A stretch of 33,004 nt of DNA from Trachelipus rathkii (taxonomy: Eukaryota; Arthropoda; Malacostraca; Isopoda; Trachelipodidae): the NCBI GenBank assembly GCA_015478945.1, contig JABUQX010097467.1, positions 7,501 to 40,504 of the forward strand, read 5' to 3'. Under the pieces are notes generated by a model. It was not told the DNA's origin. It did no database searches and saw only the letters and a list, made by a program, of their open reading frames with translations. Shown piece after piece: positions 1 to 19,697 of this stretch. Position 1 is the first letter of the stretch. Every line of letters begins with the position of its first letter. A program made the position numbers and the translations under genes.

Positions 1-36
1 CTTTATATATGTATATATATAAAAAAAGTTGAAATA

Positions 37-40
<4 letters not shown>

Positions 41-134
<94 letters not shown>

Positions 135-160
135 TATATATATGTATATATTATATATAT

Positions 161-230
<70 letters not shown>
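41..230. repeat. (TA)n array 1, copy A
   Basis: This is a long alternating T/A run with a few interruptions such as GTTATATA and TATGTATA. It lies at the unit junction. Its copy B counterpart is 12942-13173. Confidence 0.95.
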
Positions 231-3148
<2,918 letters not shown>

Positions 3149-3199
<51 letters not shown>

Positions 3200-3203
3200 T
3201 AAG

Positions 3204-3240
<37 letters not shown>

Positions 3241-3250
3241 ATGTTATAGA

Positions 3251-3304
<54 letters not shown>

Positions 3305-3336
3305 ATGTTATATATATATGTATATATATATATTGG

Positions 3337-3385
<49 letters not shown>
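3149..3385. repeat. (TA)n array 4 with short islands, copy A
   Basis: A TA array broken by short islands such as AAGGTTAAGTT near 3195 and GTTATGTTATAGAG near 3238. The copy B homologue is 16129-16429. Confidence 0.9.
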
Positions 3386-3389
<4 letters not shown>

Positions 3390-4063
3390 AAGATAAATTT
3401 GAAAATATAGTGCATATATATATATATATACTCACATCTGTATACCTATATACGTCCAGACGTATACAGTGGTGTAGGTTTGCATGTACGTAGGAAGCCC
3501 ATATGATTTTAGCACGTAGCATGCATCGGGCATTGAGAGCGTTAGAATCACAGCTGGTTTTTGTTTACATATTTGAAGAATAACCTTGAAATAGAAGAAT
3601 AGAGGAATAGGATAAGAACTTTCTGTCTATCTTTTCTTTCTTCGCGAATAAAGGAAAATTGTTTTAAAAAAGAATATTGCTTTAACACTATTGTTATAAT
3701 TTTCATTATAGACATAATTTTGAGTTAAGATTTTAATGAAAAGCAATCACTATCGTATCGAGTTGAGTCTGAGCACTTTTAATTTTTATTTGAAGAGGAA
3801 TATTTTGTCATTTCAATTAACACTGAATTTGTCATTTCAATTGAAATTGATGTTCATATAATTAAAGCGGAGCTATATATTTTTTGTTTTTACAAAACAC
3901 AATCGAGTAATTCTCAATTTTTTGCTAGTATAGTTCATAATAGATTTTGATCTCATAAATCTTTATTCCCAATAAAACCATTTTTCTCATTTTTCAACTA
4001 TCAACAGCTCCACTAACCCTACTTACCCACTTTACTTTCACTTTCCACTAACGAGTCACTAGG
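3386..4063 (+). promoter_or_regulatory. conserved leader upstream of gag-like frame, copy A
   Basis: About 680 bases directly upstream of the gag-like start are almost unchanged between A and B (B: 16430-17062). A TATATATTTTT element lies near 3873. The last ~100 bases are rich in pyrimidines and ACTAAC/CACTTTAC words, like a leader. I saw no clear LTR ends and no primer-binding site complementary to a tRNA 3' end. The promoter role is an inference from position alone. Confidence 0.25.
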
Positions 4064-6051
4064 ATGGCTGAGAACGAATTGCAGGTAGAGTCGTCTGACA
4101 CCTCCTCTCCAGAGGAGACGCAGGAGGAAAAGACAGCCCTGTTGGGGAGTCCCACGGCAGGCGTGGATAAATCTTCCAAACTGAAAGGAAAGTTATCTCG
4201 CCACAACCCGGAGGAGGGGGGGCAGATACGCTTGTCCAAACTGAAAGGAAAGTTATCTCGCCACCACCCGGAGGAGGGGGGGCAGATACGCTTGTCCAAA
4301 CTGAAAGGAAAGAAGTGAAAGGGAAAGGAGAAGTAGAAAATAGGGAGAAGAAAGATGAAATAAAGGATGAAGGAGAAGTGGTGAAAGGGAAGAAGAGAGA
4401 GAAAGGAAAAGGAGAATACGAAGCCGCAGCACTTTGCTCAGGGGGAGCCCAAGCCTCCCTAAATGTTTGTATGAAAAACTCAGGAGAAGAAGAAGATAAG
4501 ACTCAGACACAGATACCACTAGTTTGTAAAAACAACGCGAAAAAACCATGCTTAGCAGTGAAGCCAGTTCCCAGGGAAACGCCGCTCATATATAGGGAAA
4601 GTACAGCTTCCAGTGCAGAATTTTCAATAGAAGCAATGATGGAGTTTGTCAGCTATAGAGGTGATAGAGACACTCCATTCCCTCTATTTATCCAAAAAAT
4701 TAAATGCTTAATGGATAACTATCAGAGGTTAGCAGAGAGAGAACCCTTAGGAAGTTTGTTCGAGAAAACCAAGGTAAATTACATGTTAATAACGAAGGTT
4801 TTGGACTATATCGATTCCCAAGGAAATCGTTCCGTATTAAGGAGAGCAATTTTAAGAAGTTTTGATCCAAAGTTGGATGCAGGAGTTTTGTTACAGAAGG
4901 TGATAGAATTGGAACGAGAAACCCCACTCCAATCCAATTTAGCTGAAGAGGATTCAGAAGATGTAGATGAAATTTCTGTGCTAACCATAGTGGATAAAAA
5001 GACAGAAACAGAAGCTACAGGTGAAGAAGCCAAAGCGGTAAAATTAGCACCGAAGAGTGCACCAACGAAAGAAGAAGTGCCGAAACTGGTGTTGAAAGTT
5101 GTCTCAATAGAAGGGAGAGAGGATTTAGAAGTGCCAAAATTGGTTTTTAGATGCGTGACGGTGAAAAGGAAAGAACAAAAAACCAAGAATGAGGTAGAGA
5201 GTCAAGCTATTTCGAACCCCGTTTCAGTTCTACCACGAACGGAGAAAGTAATGGAAAAGGTAAATTCTTTACCTTCCCAAGTCTCAGTTCGACCTAGAGA
5301 AAAGAAAATAGAGAAAGAGACAACTATAAGGCAAACAGTGACTGAGTTATCAGGAGAATCCGAGAGGTTAGAGAAGGTAGCTCAGCGAGCAGGGCAATAT
5401 TGCTGCCAAGTAACACTTGCTTTCAAAAAAGAACAACGTGGGCTAGAGGTCACAGCGATTCTAGACAGTGCCGCAGGAGTTTCTTTGGTCTCCAGGTCCG
5501 CGTTTGAAGCCTTACAAACAAAGGAGAACACTATAGCCTTATGTAGATCATCTCAGTATCGTTTGAAAGGTCTAAATACAAGAAACTATCGAAAATATAG
5601 ACAAGTCGAACTCTACTTCAAATTATCGGACAGATTTCAGCGCACAAAATTTTTAATACATGAGATGACGCAAAATAGATGGAGCGTGCTCTTGGGCACC
5701 AATATACTTTCTTCAGAAAGCATCAGTTTAAACTTGTTCAAGCGCCAAATGGTATGTTATGGCAGTACTATCGTGAAAATACCGCTTCGTATTTTAGATG
5801 AATTTTGGGAAGATCGTTTTCCTCAAACGAAAGTGATGGAAGCTTTTGATCAGACTTCCACAGGGAAGAATCCACTTGGAATTAACGGAGCTGTCGGCTC
5901 CGCAGTCTGCACCTTAAAGAAAGGGTATAACCCCCCAAAACCCTTCGCCCCGCCAGACGAAGTTCGAAGGAAAGATCGGGCGGAAGGAGAGAGCGGGAGG
6001 AAGAAGAAAGTTAGAAGATGTATAGGAGAAGGAGCGGTAAAGATTGATTGA
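4064..6051 (+). pseudogene. retroelement gag-aspartic protease-like frame, copy A (one frame change)
   Basis: This is a retrotransposon-like gag-protease frame without pol. The N-terminal frame (84 codons, ATG in good context CTAGGATGG) ends at 4316-4318. The main frame is one base back (-1). It is open from 4171 to 6051 and has no ATG of its own near the junction. Numbering from 4315, the main part has a Lys/Glu-rich segment (about 1-60), a helical capsid-like region (about 70-205) that I assign only by position and composition, a charged linker, and an aspartic-protease-like domain (about 360-490). That domain has ILDSAAGVSLVS (Asp 384) and the hydrophobic-hydrophobic-Gly signature VLLG (458-461). 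The usual DT/SG triad reads DSA here. No CCHC zinc knuckle was seen. After the stop the sequence runs into a TA array, with no reverse transcriptase or integrase. It could be a decayed element, one using -1 frameshifting, or a domesticated gag-protease gene. Confidence 0.7.
4175..4312 (+). repeat. 60-base coding minisatellite at the frame junction, copy A
   Basis: Two exact-length 60-base units (4175-4234, 4235-4294) are followed by a partial third. Each full unit contains a G7 run (4216-4222 and 4276-4282). Both the N-terminal frame and the -1 main frame are open across them. Each G7 run sits in the register of a slippery heptamer (G GGG GGG) relative to the N-terminal frame. Confidence 0.85.
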
Positions 6052-6069
6052 ATAATAGGTATAGATATA

Positions 6070-6128
<59 letters not shown>

Positions 6129-6150
6129 ATAAGAAATTATTCTTTATATA

Positions 6151-6195
<45 letters not shown>

Positions 6196-6213
6196 TATAT
6201 ATATATATATATA

Positions 6214-6283
<70 letters not shown>
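6070..6283. repeat. (TA)n array 5, copy A
   Basis: A TA array starting 18 bases after the gag-like stop codon, with an island (GTTATAAGAAATTATTC, about 6125-6142). The copy B homologue is 19050-19388. Confidence 0.9.
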
Positions 6284-6397
6284 GAAAGCACCCTAATGTA
6301 GCCTGTGTCAGAAAGTTTGATTTTGTCTTTAACCAGGTATGTCTTTGGGTTACAGCAACCCCATCAGAAGAAGAATATCGGATTCGTTCCTGTCCAA

Positions 6398-6902
<505 letters not shown>

Positions 6903-6928
6903 ATATATATATATGATATATATATATA

Positions 6929-6992
<64 letters not shown>

Positions 6993-7082
6993 AATATAGT
7001 ATATATATTTATATATATATATATATATATATTATGGTTAGTTATGAGTTAAAGAAGATATAGAAGAAGTAGTTAGTTGTTG

Positions 7083-7153
<71 letters not shown>
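6903..7153. repeat. (TA)n array 7 with internal island, copy A
   Basis: A TA array split by a ~50-base island at about 7031-7083 containing GTTAGTTATGAG and AAGAAGTAGTTAG words. The copy B array (20072-20225) lacks this island. Confidence 0.9.
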
Positions 7154-8883
<1,730 letters not shown>

Positions 8884-10243
8884 TATTTATCTATCTGTCT
8901 GTAGAAGTTAATTGGATATATAAGGATTCTTTGTATGATACTTTTTAACATGTATTTTGTGTAAATATCACACATCTAGCTGGGATTAAGGAAGTTTATT
9001 AATCTTAAGTTGTCATAGTTTATCTTGCAATTTCATTTTGACTGATTATTTGCATGATTTACCTCATCATGAATTTTTCCTTATCTATAATATTACAAAT
9101 AGCTTAGGCCATGTTTCGGAAGTTCTGAATGGCAAAATGGCAGAGATGTAGGAGGGGCAGACATCAAAATTCACACTCTGGTCATCCTGATTCCCGTCCT
9201 CCCTCGGATAAGTAAAGGGATGAGTCGGCAGTTCATGAGTCTCAGTTGACCAATAAGTGATGAATAATGGCCAAGGAGATCACAGAATGAAGAAGCACTC
9301 ATGGAGTTGGTATATAAATTGCTTTATATTTAGTTATCTTGTAATGGTTGCATCTAAACATGAAATAGTTTGGATTAGAAAATCGATTGCACGTCTAGCA
9401 TATCGTTGTTTAGATTCTATAGGTTCTGTGAACGTTTTTTCTCTAGTATATGAATCTCATTTGGATTTTGCGACAACTTTGTAAATCCGCATTTGGTAGA
9501 GGAGAGGCGGTGAAAGCAATGGAGATCGGAAAAAGGGCGATAAGTACCCCTCCGGAGAAAAAATGGGAACGTAAGTAACGGGCTACCAGTACCACTCCAG
9601 AAAAAGCAAAATTGCCAAAGAAAGATGCAAAACGACGAGAAGAGGCAGACCACAGCGTCCTATTGAAACTGTTTAGTGGATTAAGAACTTGATTTTGCAA
9701 TATTTTAGTTAGGATACTTCTATTTAGTTAGTAGAGACGTCGACCACATTTCTTTCAACAGATTCTTCTGAAATAGGGATGGAGTCATGACCAGATCCTA
9801 TAGTTGGTAGAGTGGGAAGAGAGAAAGTGTGCAACACAGTCTTAAGTTTTAAGTTGATCATCTGTGAGAAATTGTCAAGCATTTTTTCCCAAAAGGTATT
9901 TCTTTTTCTTTCGGTAGGAATTAAGATGTCAAACGATGCTCCTACGTTGAGAACTAGAGTATAAATAGGGAAAATACATGACCTTCTCATCAGTTTATTG
10001 CTGTATTTTGCTTTATTTTTTAATAATCTGTTGTAGTTTTCAACCAACGATTAGTCCTTTCTAACTATTAGCCACGCATTTTGATCAAAAGTTTCTAAAA
10101 GTTTGGAGCAGTAATACTCGCAACACAATTGGTTCGAGTCACAGAGCTAAGATTTAGCAGTAGAAAGGGTGTAAAGATGAAAGAAGCATTTCGGAGATAA
10201 GAAACAAGATCAGAATCAGAGCGACAGGAAAGTTAATCGTATT

Positions 10244-10477
10244 GGGTTGGTGAATAGTTCAGTAGATAATCTAGCATATAGTTTTGTTCATGTAGTTTTG
10301 TTCTTATTTTGTTTTAAGTATGATTTTAAGGATGTACTTTCGACAATCGATTATGTTAGAGAGCTTTAACCGTCGGGTTGGTGAATAGTTCAGTAGATAA
10401 TCTAACATATAGTTTTGTTCATATTTTTGTTTTAAGTATGTTTTAAGGATGTACTTACGATAAACGACTATGTTGGG
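10244..10477. repeat. tandem subrepeat pair I, copy A
   Basis: Two diverged units, 10244-10374 (131 bases) and 10375-10477. Both begin GGGTTGGTGAATAGTTCAG, continue with AGTAGATAATCTA and a CATATAGTTTTGTTCAT word, and contain TTTTAAGGATGTACTT. In copy B they start at 23256 and 23378. Confidence 0.8.
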
Positions 10478-10482
10478 TCACG

Positions 10483-10768
10483 TTAAAAGTTTTTTTTTGT
10501 TGGCAATGAGCAAGTACGAAGGAGGTAGTGGTCTCTAGTATCATAAGTCTCATCAAGCCAATATAGGAGGTAAGAAGTAAGAGGTAGAGAAAGAACCAAC
10601 ATAGAAAATGCTAAAAGTTCTTTTCCTTGTCGATGATGAGCCGATGATAAGCCCTACGTAAAGAGATAGTGATCTCTAGTAGTGTGAGTCTTATCTATCG
10701 ACGTAGTTGGATGCTTGTCGAGAGACAAAATCCACGAAAAATAGATGAAAAGAACCAAAGCTAGGAAT
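10483..10768. repeat. tandem subrepeat pair II, copy A
   Basis: Two diverged units, 10483-10610 and 10611-10768. They share TAAAAGTT near the start, a TAGTGRTCTCTAGTA core, and AAGAACCAA near the end. The copy B counterparts are 23487-23614 and 23615-23772. Confidence 0.7.
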
Positions 10769-12233
10769 AGAGTTACGTTTGTATGATATAGACTTTAAGG
10801 AATTTTCTTATTTTTTTTCATATCGCTTTGTATTCAATTTGCTTGCTAACTTTTAAGATAACCGCCAGTATAATACTCTAATTGTTTCATAAATTATGAG
10901 CTTTTAATTTTGATTAAGAAATCATAGCGTTCTTTACGACAAATCAATAATTTTCTTAGGAATTCTCGAAAAAAGCTAGAAGCTTGGTACTCTTTAAGGG
11001 AGAACATGGTTAATATCGAGAAGCATTTAAGCACAAATAGAGGCTACAGTGAAGCTCTCGGATGCTTATCTTTGCTTCAGAAATATTAGAATGATACTAA
11101 AACAGAGCGAGGAGACATAAAAAGACTATAGGAAGACTTTAGCTCTCACTCCGCCAGACATTTTAGTTTGAGATAGTATGAGAACGTTTTGTATAAATAA
11201 TTAAGCGGTTTTTGTATAAATAAGATACTTGGTTAGCATAAAGATATTTTTTTTTTAGTCTATAGGACAAATAACTTAGCTTTTGATGAAAGATAATTAT
11301 GCATTTCGTATCGCATTTGTATAATTCACGTAAAAATTTTGACAAATATTTGGTTTCAATTGGAAAAAATTGAAAATTTTTGCCGAATAGGTTTTATTAT
11401 TTTTATCAATACCTACCTACGAGTTTCATCCTCGAGGGAGGGCCCCATTTTTCATTGAAAAAATAAATTCGAAAAGAAAAAATTTTCTTTTAAAAAGAAA
11501 GATAAAAATAATAAAAACAGCAAGAGAATGACAACTAACCTTGCCATTAATTTTGTTTAACGCTTAGCATGTTTCTAATCAGGAAGATGATAGGCATGAA
11601 CACTTCCGTTAATATTTTTATTTTTAAGTGTTGATACTAACAGTTTTTTTTATTTAAACAGTAGTGTTGCTAAACGCATAATATAATAATAAAAATATAC
11701 TAACATTTCTTATAGAATTCTATCAGTATAAAGCACAATCATATCTTGAAGATTGATCGGCCATACTAATAGCTTTTGACACTAATATAAAAAAGGATGT
11801 TTGGAAGTGTTAACTATTGGAATTAACATTTTCAAATAACTTTCTCATAGCTTTATACTAACGTTCTTAGAATTAATTTTCTTGTTAACAATGTTACTAC
11901 TAACATTAGTAAGTAAAACTAGTGCTTAATTGTCGTAATAACATTTTAATGTCGCTTATGTAATTTTAAAATTTCAAATAAACTTTGAAAGTCCAAATGG
12001 TATACGAATGTAACTAGTCCAAAGGACCAAAGCATGGTAAAAGCTTTAACATATTTTTGTTCCTTTAAATCTGTAAACGAATGTTACTAACAATTAACTC
12101 TAGATAACGACCAAAAGCTTAGGCCAGTAAAAGTAAAAGACTAGTCGTTACTAGGAATAGTAAAATCAAAGGAAAGCAACCAAAAATCACCGATTGACCA
12201 GTACCAAAATTATTTTAGGTCTTTTTGTTTCAG

Positions 12234-12632
12234 GAATACTTTCTTAGGAGAGGAATTCTCTTGGAATCTATGATAGAAATTTTCATTATTCATTTTGCTT
12301 CGACATCTAGTAAGAAGTTTAGTTCACCAGAACTCCTTCTTTTTCACGTCCAATATTCTTGTTCATTTCTTCATGATTTGTTCCTTGAGATAAGTGAAAT
12401 GGTTTTTTCCATAATAACCAGTTCTCATTTCCGGCGAAGGGGACTATATCGTGAATCGATACTTTGCTTCGCAAAGTATGAGTCGATGGAAAAAACTGTT
12501 GCGAAGGAATTTCAAAGTACGGCGCCCCTCCGGCGGCATACCTCGAATTCCCTTGCAAAATGAAAGCGTCTTTCTCACGCTAGCTTATTGGTTCTTCAAC
12601 ATTTAACTGGCATAGGAACTATACATGTTCAG
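12234..12632 (+). other. candidate exon with strong splice signals, copy A
   Basis: The block is preceded by a pyrimidine tract and TTTGTTTCAG and followed by a consensus donor CAG/GTATGT at 12630-12638. Both sites are intact in copy B (25221-25619), although the sequence upstream of the acceptor differs there. Length is 399 bases. One frame is open for 110 codons to a TGA at 12561-12563 and is open again from there to the donor. Two similar words occur in that frame, EYFLRRGILLES and SHFRRRGLYRES. A hairpin lies inside. I recognise no protein family, and a non-coding or decayed exon is equally possible. Confidence 0.25.
12455..12487. other. hairpin inside candidate exon, copy A
   Basis: ATACTTTGC-TTC-GCAAAGTAT (12459-12479) forms a perfect 9-base stem with a 3-base loop. 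Beyond a 4-base bulge the outer ATCG pairs with CGAT. The core is unchanged in copy B at 25446-25466. Confidence 0.6.
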
Positions 12633-12941
12633 GTATGTCTTTTCTTCCTATTTTCCTACTTCCTTTCGATCAGAACACCACAAAGGTGAGAATCCTTAAC
12701 GGTAAGAACTCTTGCCCCGTAGCTATGACGCATTGCTATGCAATAGCCACAGGTCTGGGCATCCGAGGGAGCTTGAGGACGCCTCATTCCGCGTTCTCTG
12801 TTCACCTGGTGAAGTTAGTGCCTAATCGTGTTACGAATGGGAAATATTTCTTAGGGAGGGTTTAAATATTTAAAATAAATTATATAAATTATATAAAGAA
12901 AGACACTTACAAACGCAGAAGGCGTGTATTTCTAATCAAAC
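12633..12941. other. conserved stretch before unit junction, copy A
   Basis: Starts with the donor-like site and a pyrimidine-rich run, then GC-richer sequence to about 12815. Open frames here differ at the 3' end between A and B. No gene was recognised. Confidence 0.4.

Positions 12942-13443
<502 letters not shown>

Positions 13444-13535
<92 letters not shown>
13444..13535. repeat. (AAT)n array, copy B
   Basis: About 31 perfect units, shorter than in copy A. Confidence 0.95.
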
Positions 13536-15701
<2,166 letters not shown>

Positions 15702-16127
15702 GTTTAAAGGAGCGTAAACGAACGCACATGTCTGTATAAATATACACATCCAAACATACGCACAGAGAGGCAAGGGAGGAGAGAACGTGCCGTTTTGACA
15801 AAACTCAGTTGCGCGATCAAGGACAACTGGCCCTCGCTCAGCCACACGTTAAAAAATAAAAAAGGGAAATGAAATTCTTTTTCTTTTATTTTTTTTATTT
15901 TTTCTTTTATTGCAAATGAGAATTGATTGGATTAGAGTTAATTGATATGCATAATTATTTAATTGCAGGAAAAAGACTGCCTCTGCCTAATTATCATTTT
16001 AATTGATTTTTATTCTTTTTAATTAATAAAAATAATTAACTCAAAAGACCAATCAATTCAACATTTTTGAGCATTGATATTTCGATTATCAATCGCAAAA
16101 TTATATATTTGATTTATATAATCATAT

Positions 16128-16128
<1 letters not shown>
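15702..16128. other. spacer, copy B
   Basis: Homologous to 2699-3148. The first ~150 bases are more divergent from A than the rest. No gene seen. Confidence 0.5.
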
Positions 16129-17062
<934 letters not shown>

Positions 17063-19007
17063 ATGGCTGAGAACGAATTGCAGGTAGAGTCGTCTGACAC
17101 CTCCTCTCCAGAGGAGACGCAGGAGGAAAAGACAGCCCTGTTGGGGAGTCCCACGGCAGGCGTGGATAAATCTTCCTCACCCGAAAGGAAAGCTATCTCG
17201 TCACCGCCCGAAGGAGGGGGGGCAGATACGCTTGTCCAAACTGAAAGGAAAGCTATCTCGTCACCGCCCGAAGGAGGGGGGGGGCAGATACGCTTGTCCA
17301 AACTGAAAGGAAAGAAGTGAAAGGGAAAGGAAAAGTAGAAAATAGGGAGAAGAAAGATGAAATAAAGGATGAAGGAGAAGTGGTGAAAGGGAAGAAGAGA
17401 GAGAAAGAAAAAGGAGAATACGAAGCCGCAGCGCTTTGCTCAGGAGGAGCCCGAGCCCCCCTAAATGTTTGTAAGAAAAACTCAGAAGAAGAAGAAGATA
17501 AGACTCAGACACAGATACCACTAGTTTGTAAAAACAACGCGAAAAAACCATGCTTAGCAGTGAAGCCCGTTCCTAGGGAAACGCCGCTCATATATAGGGA
17601 AAGTACAGCTTCCAGTGCAGAATTTTCAATAGAAGCAATGATGGAGTTTGTCAGCTATACAGGTGATAGAGACACTCCATCTCTCTATTTATCCAAAATT
17701 AAATACTTAATGATAACTACCAGAGGTTAGCAGGGAGAGAACCCTTAGGAAGTTTATTCGAGAAAACCAAGGTAAATTACATGTTAATAACGAAGGTTTT
17801 GGACTATATCGATTCCCAAGGAAATCGTTCCGTATTAAGGAGAGCAATTTTAAGAAGTTTTGATCCAAATATGGATGCAGGAGTTTTGTTACAGAAGGTG
17901 ATAGAATTGGAACGAGAAACCCCACTCCAATCCAATTTAGCTGAAGAGGATTCAGAAGATGTAGATGAAATTTCTGTGCTAACCATAGTGGATAAAAAGA
18001 CAGAAACAGAAGCTACAGGTGAAGAAGCCAAAGCGGTAAAATTAGCACCGAAGAGTGTACCAACGAAAGAAAAAGCGCCGAAATTAGTGTTGAAAGTTGT
18101 ATCAATAGAAGGGAGAGAGGATTTAGAAGTGCCAAAATTGGTTTTTAGATGCGTGACGGTAAAAAAGAAAGAACAAAAAACCAAGAATGAGGTAGAGATT
18201 CAAGCTATTTCGAACCCCGTTTCAGTTCTACCACGAACGGAGAAAGTAATGGAAAAGGTAAATTCTTTACCTTCCCAAGTCTCAGTTCGACCTCGAGAAA
18301 AGAAAATAGAGAAAGAGACAACTATAAGGCAAACAGTGACTGAGTTATCAGGAGAATCCGAGAGGTTAGAGAAGGTAGCTCAACGGGCAGGTCAATATTG
18401 TTGTCAAATAACACTTGCCTTCAAAAAAGAACAACGTGGACTAGATGTCACAGCGATTCTAGACAGTGCCGCAGGAGTTTCTTTGGTCTCCAGGTCCGCG
18501 TTTGAAGCCTTACAAACAAAGGAGAACACCATAGCCTTATGTAGATCATCTCAATATCGTTTGAAAGGTCTAAATACAAGAAACTATCGAAAATATAGAC
18601 AAGTCGAGCTCTACTTCAAATTATCGGATAGATTTCAACGCACGAAATTTTTGATACATGAGACGACGCAAAGGAGTGTACTTTTAGGCACTAATATACT
18701 TTCTTCGGAAAGCATCAGTTTAAACTTGTTCAAGCGCCAAATGATATGTTATGGCAGTACTATCGTGAAAATACCGCTTCGTATTTTAGATGAATTTTGG
18801 GAAGATTGTTTTCCTCAAACGAAAGTGATGGAAGCTTTTGATCAGCCTTCCACAGGGAAGAATCCACTTGTAATTAACGGAGCTTTCGGCTCCGCAGTCT
18901 GCACCTCAAAGAGAAGGTATGACCCCCCAAAACCCTTCGCCCCGCCAGACGAAGTTCGAAGGAAGAATCGGGCGGAAGGAGAGAGAGCGGAGGAAGAAGA
19001 AATTTAG
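17063..19007 (+). pseudogene. retroelement gag-aspartic protease-like frame, copy B (several frameshifts)
   Basis: Counterpart of 4064-6051. The ATG and first ~37 codons match copy A. The minisatellite units here are 61 and 62 bases, so the frame enters the main register and leaves it again at a G9 run (about 17276-17284), ending at 17318-17320. The main frame then runs to a TAG near 17728. Against copy A, this stretch has lost one base near 17670, two in an A-run near 17695 and one near 17713, a net -1. The protein resumes in another register from about 17781 to 19007. The protease-like part keeps ILDSAAGVSLVS (Asp at 18462-18464) and VLLG, with a 6-base in-frame deletion before the latter. 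The C-terminus is shorter and differs from A. As assembled it cannot make the full protein without frame changes. G- and A-run errors in the assembly could account for part of this. Confidence 0.7.
17174..17314 (+). repeat. coding minisatellite at frame junction, copy B
   Basis: Units of 61 (17174-17234) and 62 bases (17235-17296), then a partial third. G-runs are G7 and G9. The first unit begins TCCTCACCCGAAAGG where copy A has TCCAAACTGAAAGG. Confidence 0.85.
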
Positions 19008-19046
19008 ATGATGTGTAGGAGAAGGGAGATGGGTAAGACACTGAAT

Positions 19047-19388
<342 letters not shown>

Positions 19389-19515
19389 GAAAGCACCCTA
19401 AAATACATTGAGTCAGAAAGATTGACTCTGTCTTTTAACCAGGTGCATGTCTTTAAGTTACAGCAACCCCATCCCCTTTTAAAAAGAAGAATATCGGATT
19501 CGTTCCCGTCCAAAT

Positions 19516-19517
<2 letters not shown>

Positions 19518-19575
<58 letters not shown>

Positions 19576-19613
19576 GTGATATATATATATATATATATAT
19601 AGCATATATATAG

Positions 19614-19655
<42 letters not shown>

Positions 19656-19656
19656 A

Positions 19657-19692
<36 letters not shown>
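19518..19692. repeat. (TA)n array 6, copy B
   Basis: A TA array with GTGATA, GCATA and GAGAAAG interruptions. Counterpart of 6401-6537. Confidence 0.9.

Positions 19693-19697
<5 letters not shown>

Larger units (their letters stand above)
8880..12233. other. unique, highly conserved ~3.3 kb stretch, no confident gene, copy A
   Basis: This is the longest part of the unit without TA arrays. It is nearly identical to copy B (21914-25220) over long distances. It holds two pairs of tandem subrepeats (10244-10477 and 10483-10768). All frames are short. A minus-strand frame at 9724-10047 stays open in B, but its copy differences change amino acids almost every time. No RNA gene was recognised. Confidence 0.5.

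Noticed and set aside
3386..4063. Possible 5' LTR of the gag-like element
   Set aside because: No TG...CA ends, no matching copy downstream of the frame and no primer-binding site were seen, so only a conserved leader is reported.
9724..10047. Minus-strand frame of 107 codons, also open in copy B (22727-23059)
   Set aside because: Almost every base difference between the copies in this frame changes the amino acid, the ends differ through a replaced patch, and no family is recognised. It stays open because the DNA is nearly identical, not through visible selection.
10131..10140. GGTTCGAGTC resembling a tRNA B box, with A-box-like TAGTTCAGTAGA near 10252
   Set aside because: The order is wrong (B box upstream of the A-box-like word), spacing does not fit, and no cloverleaf can be formed. 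Not a tRNA or an evident SINE.
12652..12865. 76-codon frame after the donor-like site
   Set aside because: The 3' part is frameshifted in copy B and there is no recognisable domain.
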